Source of the DNA: AC-32 sp963719275
GTDB taxonomy: Bacteria > Actinomycetota > Thermoleophilia > Gaiellales > Gaiellaceae
Direction of reading: 5' to 3'
Assembly (NCBI GenBank): GCA_963719275.1
Contig: CAVRBT010000010.1
Span: forward strand, 310,001 to 374,000
DNA length: 64,000 bases
This document shows, piece after piece, positions 15,426 to 23,739 of this stretch. The notes under the pieces are model-generated. The model did not search any database. It was not told the DNA's origin and saw only the letters and a list, made by a program, of their open reading frames with translations. Both the position numbers and the translations under genes were made by a program. How positions within the stretch are numbered: position 1 is the first letter of the stretch; each line of letters opens with the position of its first letter.

Positions 15426-15791
15426 ATGAACTTCGACATCAAGACCGAGACGATCTCCGACGACGCGTACGTGATCGCGCTCGCCGGCGAGGTCGACCTC
15501 TACACGGCGCCTGAGTTCAAACAGCAGCTGCTGGACGTGATCGGCAAGGGCGCGAAGAACGTGATCGTGGACTTCTCGGACACGACGTTCATCGACTCGA
15601 CCACCCTCGGCGTGCTCGTCGGCGGCGTGAAGCGTCTGCGCACGAACGACGGCCAGCTCTCTCTCGTTTGCAGCGACCGCAACATCACGAAGATCTTCGA
15701 GATCACGGGCCTCGACCGGGTCTTCACGATCCACCCGACGCGCGAGGAGGCCGTGGCCGGTCTCGACTCGTCGGAATCCGCGCGCGGCTAG
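15426..15791 (+). CDS. STAS-domain anti-sigma factor antagonist
   Basis: A 121-residue single STAS domain of the SpoIIAA/RsbV type. VIALAGEVDLYTAPEFKQQL and VIVDFSDTTFIDSTTLGVLVGG are the family hallmarks; the Ser in DSTTLG is the position phosphorylated by anti-sigma kinases. Unphosphorylated antagonists bind the anti-sigma factor and free a sigma factor. No partner kinase or sigma factor is adjacent. A good ribosome site (AGGAAGGAG) precedes the ATG. Its stop overlaps the cytochrome gene. Confidence 0.9.
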   Translation: MNFDIKTETISDDAYVIALAGEVDLYTAPEFKQQLLDVIGKGAKNVIVDFSDTTFIDSTTLGVLVGGVKRLRTNDGQLSLVCSDRNITKIFEITGLDRVFTIHPTREEAVAGLDSSESARG

Positions 15792-16396
15792 TGCGGCGCG
15801 GCGCGGCGCTCCTCGTGCTCGCGACCGCGCTCCTCGCGGCCGGCTGCGGCACCGGCGGCATCTCGAAGGGCGGCGACCCTGACCAGGGCAAGAAGCTCTT
15901 CCTCGCCAAGTGCGGCGGCTGCCACACGCTCGCCGACGCCGGCACTCACGGCACGCAGGGGCCGAACCTGGACGACGCATTCGCCCCGTCACTCAAGCAG
16001 GGCGTCGAGCAAGTCACGATCGAGCAGGTCGTGCGCGACCAGATCGAGCTCGCCGTGCCCCCGATGCCGCAGGATCTCGTGACGGGCTCGGACGCGGACG
16101 CCGTCGCCGCGTACGTAGCCGCAGTTGCCGGCAAGCCGCCGACCACGAAGGCCTCGACGAACGGCAAGGACATCTTCCTGGCGAACTGCGGCAGCTGCCA
16201 CACGCTCGCCGACGCCGGGACAAGCGGCACCGTCGGGCCGAACCTCGACCAGCTGAAGCCGGGCGAACCGCGCGTGCAACGTCAGGTGATCAACGGCGGC
16301 GCCGCGATGCCGGCCTTCAAGGGCACGCTCACGCCGGACCAGATCACGGCCGTTGCGAGGTACGTCGCTCAAGCGACGAAGTCCGGCTCGCGCTGA
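15791..16396 (+). CDS. Diheme cytochrome c lipoprotein
   Basis: A 201-residue protein. The GTG start shares a base with the STAS stop. A lipobox LLAAGC follows a short hydrophobic signal, so it is anchored outside the membrane. Two class I cytochrome c domains follow, with CGGCH near residue 40 and CGSCH near residue 134. Likely axial methionines are in VPPMPQD and AAMPAFK. The second domain (CHTLADAG, VGPNLDQLKP) closely resembles the cytochrome parts of the lipoprotein at 4820 and of ctaC, suggesting one local family feeding the caa3 oxidase downstream. Confidence 0.9.
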   Translation: MRRGAALLVLATALLAAGCGTGGISKGGDPDQGKKLFLAKCGGCHTLADAGTHGTQGPNLDDAFAPSLKQGVEQVTIEQVVRDQIELAVPPMPQDLVTGSDADAVAAYVAAVAGKPPTTKASTNGKDIFLANCGSCHTLADAGTSGTVGPNLDQLKPGEPRVQRQVINGGAAMPAFKGTLTPDQITAVARYVAQATKSGSR

Positions 16397-16466
16397 CGCG
16401 CGAGCCATGACGACTTCGTCGCTGTGGCTCACCCGAGGATCGTCGCGTGCTGCGAAAAGGCCTCGG

Positions 16467-17120
16467 TCAGCGTTCGGCCGAGTCGTGCTCGGCCTCGAGG
16501 TCGACCACCACGTGCTGGATCGGCACCGCGAAGCGCTCGCGCGCACCGGTGACGACGCCGCGCTCGAGCCAGTTCGAGCGGCCCTCGGGGTGGGTCGAGA
16601 TGAGGATCTGGTCGGCGCCGAAGGTGCGTAGCGCGTCCTCGATCGCCTGCAGCGGGTCACCGTCACCCACCTCGCCGCGCGCCTCGATGCCCTCCTGGTC
16701 CAGCCGCTGGAGGCTGCGGTCGAGCCGCTCCTGGGCGGCCGCGCGCGCAGGATCCTCGTCCGAGGCGAGGTGGCGCAGCGGCGTGTTCAGCGCCGGCGAG
16801 ACGACGAGCACCTCCGTGTTCGCTCCCTCGCTCAGCTCGCGGATCCGGTCCAATAGATCCGAGCCGCCGACGGTCTCGTTGGCGATCACGAGCAGGCGCC
16901 GCTCGCCCGGCGCCGAGCGCCTCGTCGGCGCTACCTGCCTCGGAGCGACCTCCCGCCGCGCGCGCCACCACCACCAGACAACCGCGGCCGTGAGGACGAT
17001 GAAGACGGCGAGGCCGGCCCACTCGTTGATCACGCCGGCAATCGCGATCGCCGCGAAGTAGACGACCGCTCCGAGCAGGAAGCGGAACGCCTCTGCTTCG
17101 GAACGGAGCGGGTTGATCAT
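16467..17120 (-). CDS. UspA-like domain protein with two membrane helices
   Basis: A 217-residue protein. Two hydrophobic segments (about 15-32 and 36-52) are followed by a basic linker and one UspA-like alpha/beta domain (about 75-215). That domain opens RRLLVIANETVGGSDLLDRIRE and closes ILISTHPEGRSNWLERGV... VPIQHVVVDLE. The normal G-X2-G-X9-G-S/T nucleotide loop of universal stress proteins is not seen; ANETV and a STHP...NWL element are conserved instead with the two domains at 17802-18650. It is the last gene of the oxidase operon, 2 bp after ctaE. Confidence 0.78.
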   Translation of the reverse strand: MINPLRSEAEAFRFLLGAVVYFAAIAIAGVINEWAGLAVFIVLTAAVVWWWWRARREVAPRQVAPTRRSAPGERRLLVIANETVGGSDLLDRIRELSEGANTEVLVVSPALNTPLRHLASDEDPARAAAQERLDRSLQRLDQEGIEARGEVGDGDPLQAIEDALRTFGADQILISTHPEGRSNWLERGVVTGARERFAVPIQHVVVDLEAEHDSAER

Positions 17121-17122
17121 CG

Positions 17123-17719
17123 CTAGAGGATGTAGACCGTGACGTAGACGACGATCCACATTACGTCCACGAAGTGCCAGTAGATCCCGGGGATCTCGAC
17201 GCCGTGATGCTCCTCGGGCGTGTAGTGGCCGCGGAAGGAACGGATCGTCGCGGCCGCCAGCAGCGTCAGGCCGACGAAGACGTGCGCCCCGTGCAGGCCC
17301 GTGAGGCCGTAGAAGACGGAGCCGAACGCGTCGGTGTAGGGCGCGAAGCCGATCCGGGAGTATTCGAGGATCTGGGTCAGCAGGAACGTGAGGCCGAGGA
17401 GGAATGTCAGCACGAGGCCGCCCTGCAGCCCCGTCCGGTTCCCGCGCTTGATCGACTGCAGCGCCCAGTGCATCGTGAAGCTGGAGGTCACGAGGATGAT
17501 CGTGTTCATCCCGGCGACGAACACCGGCAGCTCGTACGGCGGCGTCGGCCACGGCGTCCCGGCGGCGACGCGCACGAAGAAGTACATCGTGAAGAACGAG
17601 CCGAAGAGCATGATCTCCGACGCGATGAAGAGGAACATCCCGAGCTCGCGCGAGTCGACGCGCGAGCTCTGGTGCGCTGCAGGCGGGTGGGCGGCGTGCG
17701 TCTCGGCGTGCGCGCTCAC
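17123..17719 (-). CDS. ctaE: Cytochrome c oxidase subunit III
   Basis: A 198-residue CtaE/CoxC with five predicted helices, as in two-helix-shorter bacterial subunit III. SRELGMFLFIASEIMLFGSFFTMYFFVR and GLTGLHGAHVFVGL, then GIYWHFVDVMWIVVYVTVYIL, are typical. The GTG at 17719 is chosen because GGGAG lies eight bases upstream; a TTG five codons earlier is possible. It lies downstream of the two-domain UspA-like gene by 82 bp and is part of ctaC-ctaD-usp-ctaE-usp. Confidence 0.94.
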   Translation of the reverse strand: MSAHAETHAAHPPAAHQSSRVDSRELGMFLFIASEIMLFGSFFTMYFFVRVAAGTPWPTPPYELPVFVAGMNTIILVTSSFTMHWALQSIKRGNRTGLQGGLVLTFLLGLTFLLTQILEYSRIGFAPYTDAFGSVFYGLTGLHGAHVFVGLTLLAAATIRSFRGHYTPEEHHGVEIPGIYWHFVDVMWIVVYVTVYIL

Positions 17720-17801
17720 GACTGCAACTCCCAATGCGCATGGGCTGGCGTCGACTTGGCTCTAAGCGCGAAGAAGGGTTCTTGCCAGACCCGTAGGGTG
17801 C

Positions 17802-18650
17802 TCATGTGACCGGCTCCCGCTCGGGCTCGACCTCGACGTGCTCGACCGGCAGCCCCGTCTGCTTGCGCAGGCGGTTGATCAGGTCGCCGCGCAGCCAGTT
17901 CGACGTCTTCTCGCCGGGAAAGGTCGAGACGATGATCTCGTCCACCCGCTCGTCCTGGACGGCCTGCGCCGCGGCGGTGAACGGGTCGGGATGCGCGACC
18001 TGACCGTGGGCGTCGATGCCCTCGCCGCGCAGGATTGTCAGCGCGCGGCGCAGGCGCCGCTCGGCCTCCGGGTGCGCCGCGGCGTTGACGTCGCTCTGCG
18101 GGCAGACGATCAGGAACGACGCCTTGCCCTGCTGAGCGCGTGAGCGGATCTTGTCGAGCAGCGGCGCGCCGAGGACGGTCTCGTTCGCGACGACGAGCAC
18201 GTTGGCGTCGCCGCCGTCCTCGCGCTCGAGGTCGACCACGACGTGCTCGACGGGCAGCCCGCCCGCCGCGCTCGTGATCCGCTCGACGACGTCGCGGCGC
18301 AGCCAGCCCGAGCGCTGCTGCGGGTGCGTGGAGACGACGATCTCGTCCGGCGCCGGCTCGAGCTGCGCGAGCGCGTCGCGCGTCGCGGCAACCGGGTCGC
18401 TCTCGACCACCATTCCCGAGGCCGGGATCCCGGCCGAGCGCAGCGCCTTGAGTGTGTGCTCCAGCCGGCGGCCGGCGGCCGCGCGGCGCGTGTCCTCGTA
18501 GACGACGTAGCCCTCGCTGGGCTGGTTCACCGGCGTGATCACCGTCACGCGCACCGGTCCGTCCTTGCGCCGGCGCTCGATCGCCTCGATCAGGCTCCGG
18601 CCCACCACCGTCTCGTTCGCCACGACCAGGACGTGCCGTTCAGCCGTCAC
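17802..18650 (-). CDS. Tandem UspA-like protein in the oxidase operon
   Basis: A 282-residue soluble protein of two related UspA-like domains (about 4-137 and 145-275). Each begins VLVVANETVxGxxL and ends with STHPQQRSGWL or STFPGEKTSNWL, followed by LPVEHVVVDLE-type strands. The shared motifs define a subfamily with the single-domain membrane protein at 16467. The GTG start overlaps the ctaD stop as GTGA, so expression is tied to the oxidase. Universal stress folds often bind ATP or AMP; a sensing or regulatory role here is inference, and the canonical nucleotide loop is not visible. Confidence 0.8.
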   Translation of the reverse strand: MTAERHVLVVANETVVGRSLIEAIERRRKDGPVRVTVITPVNQPSEGYVVYEDTRRAAAGRRLEHTLKALRSAGIPASGMVVESDPVAATRDALAQLEPAPDEIVVSTHPQQRSGWLRRDVVERITSAAGGLPVEHVVVDLEREDGGDANVLVVANETVLGAPLLDKIRSRAQQGKASFLIVCPQSDVNAAAHPEAERRLRRALTILRGEGIDAHGQVAHPDPFTAAAQAVQDERVDEIIVSTFPGEKTSNWLRGDLINRLRKQTGLPVEHVEVEPEREPVT

Positions 18651-20602
18651 GAGACCGGTGCCTCCTCGGGCTCGTGCACGCGGTCGCCGTTGAACACTCC
18701 ATGACGTGCTCCCGGCACGCCGTACTCGTACGGGTTGCCGACCACTTGCGGGAGTTCGTCGAAGTTGAAGACCGGCGGCGGCGAGCTCACCTGCCACTCG
18801 AGGGTCAGCGAGCGCCACGGGTTCGGCGGCGCCGGCGGGCCGAAGCGCCAGCTCGTGACCATGTTGTAGAGGAAGACGAGCGTCGAGGCCCCGAGCCCGA
18901 AGGACGCGATCGAGATGAACAGGTTCAGGTCGGCGAACTTCGGCACGTAGTCGGCGACGCGCCGCGGCATGCCTTGCAGCCCGAGCCAGTGCATCGGGAA
19001 GAACGTCAGGTTGAAGCCGACGAACGTCAGCCAGAAGTGCAGCTTCCCGAGCTTCTCGTTGTACATCCGCCCGGTCATCTTCGGGAACCAGAAGTAGATC
19101 CCGGCGAAGATCGTGAACAGCGAGCCGCCGAAGAGCACGTAGTGGATGTGCGCCACGACGAAGTAGGTGTCGGAGGTGTGGATGTCGATGGGCACTGCCG
19201 CGAGGTAGATCCCCGAGAGGCCACCGATGACGAACATCGAGACGAAGCCGAGCGCGAACAGCATCGGCGTCTCGAAGTGGATCCGCCCCTCCCACAGCGT
19301 CGCTAACCACGAGAACACCTTGATCCCGGTCGGAACCGCGATCACCATTGACGTCACCATCATCGGCACGCGCAGCCAGGGCGCCATCCCGGCGACGAAC
19401 ATGTGGTGGGCCCAGACCGAGAAGCCGAGCACGAGGATCGCCATCAGCGAGAGGGCCATCAACCGGTAGCCGAAGATCGGCTTCCGCGCCATCACGGAAA
19501 TCACCTCCGAGGCGATGCCGAAGCCGGGCAGCATCATGATGTAGACGGCCGGGTGCGAGTAGAACCAGAAGATGTGCTGGTAGCCGAGGGGGTAGCCGCC
19601 GGCGGCTGGGTCGAAGAAGTGCGTGTGCATGATGTGGTCGAACATCACGAAGAACTGCGACCCGGCGATGAACGGTGTCGCGATCACGACCAGCAGTGAC
19701 GTCGTGAAGTTCGCCCACACCAGCAGCGGCATACGCCAGAAGGTCATACCTGGCGCGCGCATGGTGATGATCGTGACCAGGAAGTTGAGCGCGGTCATGA
19801 TCGAGCTCGCGCCCGCCCACTGGACGCCCATCGCGAAGAAGACGTTGCCGAGCGGCTGGTGGGTCGAGAGCGTCGCGTAGTTCGTCCAGCCGGCGGCGAA
19901 CGCGCCGCCCGGGACGAGGAAGCTCGAGACCATCATCCCGCCCGCGATCGGGAGCAGCCAGAACGAAAGCGCGTTCAGCCGCGGGAACGCCATGTCCGGC
20001 GCGCCGATCATCAGCGGGATCACGTAGTTGCCGATCCCGGCAAAGGCCGGGATCACGAACAGGAAGATCATCAGGGCCGCGTGCACCGAGAACAGGCCGT
20101 TGAAGGTCTGGTTGTCGACGAACTGCATCCCGGGCTGCGCGAGCTCGGCGCGCATGAACATGGCCAGCAGGCCCGCGATGACGAAGAAGACGATCGTCGT
20201 GACCAGGTACTGGATTCCGATCACCTTGTGGTCGGTGTTGATGCGGAAGTAGTCGCGCCAGCTGCGCGCGCCGTGGCCGGAGTGGTCCTCCGGCCTCGTC
20301 GGGGCACCGCTCGCGTAGCGGGCCCAGTAGTCGAAGCCGCCGAGGCCGACGAGGAAGCCGAACGGCACCGCCGCGAGCTCGACCGTGGTGATGACCGACC
20401 CGTCCCAGATCGGGTGCCAGCCCTCGAGCCAGCGGACGAGCACGACGAGGCCGGCGCCGATCCCGAAGAACAGCGCCATCACCCACGGCACGCGCAGCCA
20501 CCCCGGGGCGGTCAGCCGCCGCCAGCCGCGGGGCGGCGGAGCGGGAGCGGGGTGCTCGGGCTGGGCCTCGTGCTCGTGGAAGCCGACGACCGCCTCGCTC
20601 AC
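18647..20602 (-). CDS. ctaD: Cytochrome c oxidase subunit I, A2 subtype
   Basis: A 651-residue heme-copper oxidase subunit I. HAALMIF carries a low-spin heme ligand; WFYSHPAVYIMMLPGFG carries the CuB His and cross-linked Tyr; WAHHMFV gives the two further CuB His; VVAHIHYVLFGG gives the heme a3 and low-spin His. The D-channel glutamate of XGHPEV is absent and the loop reads YSHPAV, the published hallmark of A2-type oxidases. An N-terminal extension of about 120 residues adds two helices before the usual start (RDYFRINTDHKVIG). GTGA overlap with ctaC, GTGA with the downstream UspA-like gene. Confidence 0.96.
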   Translation of the reverse strand: MSEAVVGFHEHEAQPEHPAPAPPPRGWRRLTAPGWLRVPWVMALFFGIGAGLVVLVRWLEGWHPIWDGSVITTVELAAVPFGFLVGLGGFDYWARYASGAPTRPEDHSGHGARSWRDYFRINTDHKVIGIQYLVTTIVFFVIAGLLAMFMRAELAQPGMQFVDNQTFNGLFSVHAALMIFLFVIPAFAGIGNYVIPLMIGAPDMAFPRLNALSFWLLPIAGGMMVSSFLVPGGAFAAGWTNYATLSTHQPLGNVFFAMGVQWAGASSIMTALNFLVTIITMRAPGMTFWRMPLLVWANFTTSLLVVIATPFIAGSQFFVMFDHIMHTHFFDPAAGGYPLGYQHIFWFYSHPAVYIMMLPGFGIASEVISVMARKPIFGYRLMALSLMAILVLGFSVWAHHMFVAGMAPWLRVPMMVTSMVIAVPTGIKVFSWLATLWEGRIHFETPMLFALGFVSMFVIGGLSGIYLAAVPIDIHTSDTYFVVAHIHYVLFGGSLFTIFAGIYFWFPKMTGRMYNEKLGKLHFWLTFVGFNLTFFPMHWLGLQGMPRRVADYVPKFADLNLFISIASFGLGASTLVFLYNMVTSWRFGPPAPPNPWRSLTLEWQVSSPPPVFNFDELPQVVGNPYEYGVPGARHGVFNGDRVHEPEEAPVS

Positions 20603-21687
20603 TGCGAGCCTCCGGCGAGGTACGTCACCAGCGCGTCGAGCTGCTGCTTCGGCAGCGAGCTGAAGGTCTCGGGCATCACGCCTTTCGGGTATCCGGGCGC
20701 GACGTAGGCGTTCGGATCAATGATCGACTGACGGATGAACTCCTCGAGCGGCTGCCCCGCCTTCTGCGCGGCCTCGCGCAGATTATCGAGGTCGGGCCCA
20801 ACCGTTCCGTTCGCTCCCGCGGGCTTGAAGGTGTGGCAGCCGTCGCAGCCGTTGTCGATGAAGAACGTCTTGGCCGAGGCCGACGGGCCCCCGCCGCCGG
20901 TCGCCTTGCCGCGGGCGTTCGCCCACGCGAGGAACTTGTCCTTCGACTCGACGGTCGTCTGCGACCGCATCACCGCGTGGCCGAGGCCGCAGAGCTCGGT
21001 ACAGATCACCGGGAAGGTGCCAAGCCGGTTCGGCGTGATCACGAGCTTCGTCAGCAGGCCCGGCACCGCGTCCTGCTTCTGGCCGAACTCGGGCACCCAG
21101 AACGAGTGGATCACGTCCCGCGACTGCAGTTGCAGCTGGACGGTCGTGTCGATCGGCAGGCGCAGCGTCGCGGAGGTCGCGTTGTTGTAGGCCGGGTACT
21201 GGAACAGCCACGCGAACTGCTGCGCGATGACACACACAACGAGTGGCTTCAGCGGGTCCTCGCTCCTGGGCCTGCACAAGGTCTGGGTCGAGGTCGCGGC
21301 GGCGCGGGCGGCGGAGGCCGAGGAAGCGCCGGGCAGCTGCTCGTTCTTCGCCAGCACCACGGCGCTGACGATCGAGATCGCAGTCACGAGCGCCGCCGGG
21401 ATCGCCGTCCACCAGATCTCGAGCCCCGTATGGCCGTGCGTCGGCGGACCGTCCGAGTCGTCGTCGGGGCGCGCGCGGAACTTCAACAGCGAGTAGACGA
21501 TCACCGCCGCGACGAGCGAGAAGATCGTGATGCAGATCGTCGTGACGAACCAGAAGACGAAGTCGATCCGGTCGGCCTGCTTGCTCGCCGGGTCCGGCAG
21601 CCAGGGGATCAGCAGCGCCACGGCAGCGGCGACTCCACCGAAGACCATTCCGAGGAGGACGAGCTGAACGAGCGATCCCCTGCGCAC
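20599..21687 (-). CDS. ctaC: Cytochrome c oxidase subunit II with fused cytochrome c (caa3)
   Basis: Subunit II of a caa3 oxidase. After N-terminal hydrophobic segments (SLVQLVLLGMVFGG; FVFWFVTTICITIFSLVAAVIVY) comes a cupredoxin domain with the CuA ligands: His in DVIHSFWVPEFG and the CTELCGLGHAVM cluster. A C-terminal cytochrome c domain follows, with CDGCH and a Met in KGVMPETF. It accepts electrons from soluble or lipoprotein cytochrome c and passes them to CtaD. The GTG at 21687 is preferred; an ATG at 21789 would add 34 Pro-rich residues. First gene of the oxidase operon. Confidence 0.93.
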   Translation of the reverse strand: MRRGSLVQLVLLGMVFGGVAAAVALLIPWLPDPASKQADRIDFVFWFVTTICITIFSLVAAVIVYSLLKFRARPDDDSDGPPTHGHTGLEIWWTAIPAALVTAISIVSAVVLAKNEQLPGASSASAARAAATSTQTLCRPRSEDPLKPLVVCVIAQQFAWLFQYPAYNNATSATLRLPIDTTVQLQLQSRDVIHSFWVPEFGQKQDAVPGLLTKLVITPNRLGTFPVICTELCGLGHAVMRSQTTVESKDKFLAWANARGKATGGGGPSASAKTFFIDNGCDGCHTFKPAGANGTVGPDLDNLREAAQKAGQPLEEFIRQSIIDPNAYVAPGYPKGVMPETFSSLPKQQLDALVTYLAGGSQ

Positions 21688-21818
21688 CGGGGCCGAGACT
21701 ACTCGACACGGCGGCGAGGTTGGCGGGGAAGTGACGGGCGTTGGAAACACCTGCAACGAGCAGGGTTCAGCAGCGGCCGAAACGGGCATAGGCGCGCCAC
21801 AACCCGTAAGGAGGATTC

Positions 21819-22049
21819 ATGGGACTTGGTGTGAGTTTGCTACTGATCGCCGCCGGCGCGATTCTCGCCTTCGCGGTCAACGCGGAGGTCTCGGGCGTTG
21901 ACGTGCAGACGATCGGTTGGATCTTGCTGATCGTCGGCATTGTCGGCGCCGTTCTCTCGATGATCTTCTGGTCGTCGTGGGTCGGCCCCGGCTACTGGTC
22001 GCGCCGCAGCGGCCCGTACGCCGACGAGGCACCGCCTCCCGGCTACTAG
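21819..22049 (+). CDS. DUF6458 two-helix membrane protein
   Basis: A 76-residue protein starting MGLGVSLLLIAAGAILAFAV with a second helix TIGWILLIVGIVGAVLSMIFW and a short polar Tyr/Pro tail. This matches the actinobacterial DUF6458 family, whose function is unknown. A strong AAGGAGGA ribosome site lies just before the ATG. It is divergent from ctaC and ends at a terminator-like hairpin, so it is expressed alone. Confidence 0.85.
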   Translation: MGLGVSLLLIAAGAILAFAVNAEVSGVDVQTIGWILLIVGIVGAVLSMIFWSSWVGPGYWSRRSGPYADEAPPPGY

Positions 22050-22077
22050 ACCGGCGGACGACAACCAACGTGAAGTG

Positions 22078-22097
22078 GAGCGGCCGAGAGGCCGCTC
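22078..22097 (+). terminator. Hairpin terminator after the DUF6458 gene
   Basis: A perfect 8-bp stem GAGCGGCC / GGCCGCTC with a GAGA tetraloop, 29 bp after the DUF6458 stop and 27 bp before the histidine kinase start. There is only a short TTT afterwards. Confidence 0.6.
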
Positions 22098-22123
22098 CGC
22101 GCGTTTGCGGCCGGTGAGGCCCG

Positions 22124-23089
22124 GTGATCACCTGTAGCGAGATGCCTGCCGGAGCGGCCAGCGAGGAGCGGGCGCTGCACATGCTCGCACGAGTCGTGTC
22201 GGACAGCCCGTTTCGCGCGCGCGAGCTGATCGACCGCGTCTGCGCCGGCACGCGTGAGGCTTTCGGCTTCAAGCGTGTCGAGTGGCGGCCGCCGGTCGGC
22301 CTCGTGCCGGTGACCGGCGAGGGCGAGGCCCCGCCCGACCAGGACGACCTCTCGGTCCTGAGCGCCCTCGGCGAGGCGGCCGCCGCGGTGGCCGAGAAGG
22401 CACGCGACGTCGACCGTGCGGATCGCCGCAAGGCCGACTTCGTCTCCGTCGCCTCGCACGAGCTGCGCACGCCGATCTCGGTTGTCCACGGGATCGCGGC
22501 GACGCTGCAGGCGCGTATCGACGACCTCGACCAGGGGCAGGTGCACGCGCTGCTCGGGACGCTCGTCCAGCAGACCGACCGCCTGCGCGACCTGGCCGAC
22601 CAGCTGCTCGACCTCTCCCGGATCGAGTCGGGGAGCGCGGGCCTGCAGCCCGAGCGGTTCCGTCCACGTCACCGGCTCGAGGAGCTGCTGCCGCGAATCG
22701 CGGCCGGCCGACGGGACGTGCGCATCGACGTCGACCCCGGGATCGAGCTCGTCACCGACCCGATCGCCTTCGAGCGGGTCGCGGCGAACTTGATCCTGAA
22801 CGCGCTCCGCTACGGGGAGCCGCCGGTCGAGGTGCGCGGAGGGGATGGCATGGCGTTCCGGCTCGTAGTCGAAGACCACGGCGAGGGTGTCCCGGCGGAG
22901 TTCGTCCCGCACCTCTTCGAGCGCTTCAGCCGCAGCGACGACACCCGCCGTGCCGGCGCGCCCGGCGCGGGCCTGGGTCTCTCGATCGCCTGCGCCTACG
23001 CGGAGGCTCTCGGCGGGCACCTCGCGTACGAGGAGGCCGACCCACACGGCGCCCGCTTCATCCTGTCGCTACCGGCAACTCGAAGCTGA
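22124..23089 (+). CDS. Soluble sensor histidine kinase, orphan
   Basis: A 321-residue kinase. Residues 1-100 are a degenerate GAF-like input region. The HisKA dimerisation helix holds the phosphoacceptor in FVSVASHELRTPISVVHG (about residues 105-122). The HATPase domain shows the N box VAANLILNALRYGEPP, the G1 box VEDHGEGVP and the G2 box GAGLGLSIACAYAEALGG. No transmembrane helix is seen, so it senses a cytoplasmic signal or works with a partner. No response regulator lies in the window. GTG 22124 or ATG 22142 could be the start. Confidence 0.9.
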   Translation: MITCSEMPAGAASEERALHMLARVVSDSPFRARELIDRVCAGTREAFGFKRVEWRPPVGLVPVTGEGEAPPDQDDLSVLSALGEAAAAVAEKARDVDRADRRKADFVSVASHELRTPISVVHGIAATLQARIDDLDQGQVHALLGTLVQQTDRLRDLADQLLDLSRIESGSAGLQPERFRPRHRLEELLPRIAAGRRDVRIDVDPGIELVTDPIAFERVAANLILNALRYGEPPVEVRGGDGMAFRLVVEDHGEGVPAEFVPHLFERFSRSDDTRRAGAPGAGLGLSIACAYAEALGGHLAYEEADPHGARFILSLPATRS

Positions 23090-23128
23090 AGAGCGACCCC
23101 TCGCCCTCCCGCGACTGATAATGCGCGC

Positions 23129-23581
23129 GTGAAGTCGGTCAACATCTCCAGCGCCGAGAACACCGACGGCCGGATCGACGTGGCTCATGCCCTGGGGTCG
23201 GCGGACACCCTCATGTTCATCTACGACCTGGCACCCGGTCAGGGCTCGAGCCCGTATCACTACGAGTACGAAGAGGAGTGGCTGCTCGTCGTCGACGGCA
23301 CCGTCGTGCTGCGCGCTCCCGATGGCGAGCACACGCTGCAGCGCGGAGACCTCGTCCGCTTCCCGCCCGGCCCCGCCGGAGCGCACAAGGTGATGAACCG
23401 GAGCGACACACCGGCAAGGACGCTGTTGTTCTCCAGCTCGCGAGCACCGGCCGTCTCTGTGTATCCCGACAGCGACACGATCGGTGTGTGGGCGGGCGAC
23501 GAGTCGAACGACCTGGTCTTCAAGCGGACCACGGCGGTGCCATGGGCGCATGGAGAGGAAGGCTGGGACCGGGCGGACTGA
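23129..23581 (+). CDS. Cupin-domain protein
   Basis: A 150-residue single cupin. Motif 1 is SSPYHYEYEEEWLLVVDG and motif 2 is GDLVRFPPGPAGAHKVMN, so two metal-binding His and a Glu are in place. It ends with FKRTTAVPWAHGEEGW. Cupins of this size include sugar isomerases, dioxygenases and ligand-binding proteins; I cannot choose among them. It starts 39 bp after the histidine kinase and may be co-transcribed with it. A long hairpin follows the stop. Confidence 0.83.
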   Translation: MKSVNISSAENTDGRIDVAHALGSADTLMFIYDLAPGQGSSPYHYEYEEEWLLVVDGTVVLRAPDGEHTLQRGDLVRFPPGPAGAHKVMNRSDTPARTLLFSSSRAPAVSVYPDSDTIGVWAGDESNDLVFKRTTAVPWAHGEEGWDRAD

Positions 23582-23584
23582 GAC

Positions 23585-23635
23585 CCGATCGAAGTCGTCA
23601 TGCTGCGGCGTCCAGCCGCAGCGGACTTCGATCGG
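23585..23635. terminator. Long interrupted hairpin between cupin and tRNA
   Basis: The outer arms CCGATCGAAGTC (23585-23596) and GACTTCGATCGG (23624-23635) pair perfectly over 12 bp. The inner arms GCTGCGGC (23602-23609) and GCCGCAGC (23615-23622) pair over 8 bp. It sits between the convergent cupin gene and tRNA-Lys and probably terminates both, despite lacking a T-run. Confidence 0.6.
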
Positions 23636-23638
23636 CAG

Positions 23639-23711
23639 TGGGCCGTGTAGGGATCGAACCTACGACCTTGGGATTAAGAGTCCCCTGCTCTACCAGCTGA
23701 GCTAACGGCCC
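23639..23711 (-). tRNA. tRNA-Lys, anticodon CTT
   Basis: A 73-base tRNA on the minus strand. Acceptor arms GGGCCGT / ACGGCCC pair fully, the D arm is GCTCAGCTGGTAGAGC, the anticodon loop is CTCTTAA (CTT, lysine), and the T arm GTAGG TTCGATC CCTAC is canonical. The first pair of the anticodon stem is a G-A mismatch. CCA is not encoded. TACACT about 20 bases upstream could be a -10 element. Confidence 0.95.
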
Positions 23712-23739
23712 GAGGCGGCGAATAGTGTAGCCGCGCTAA

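Noticed and set aside
23641..23705. Short peptide reading (VGRVGIEPTTLGL-type) over the tRNA
   Set aside because: This is the well-known spurious translation of a tRNA gene; the cloverleaf is clear.
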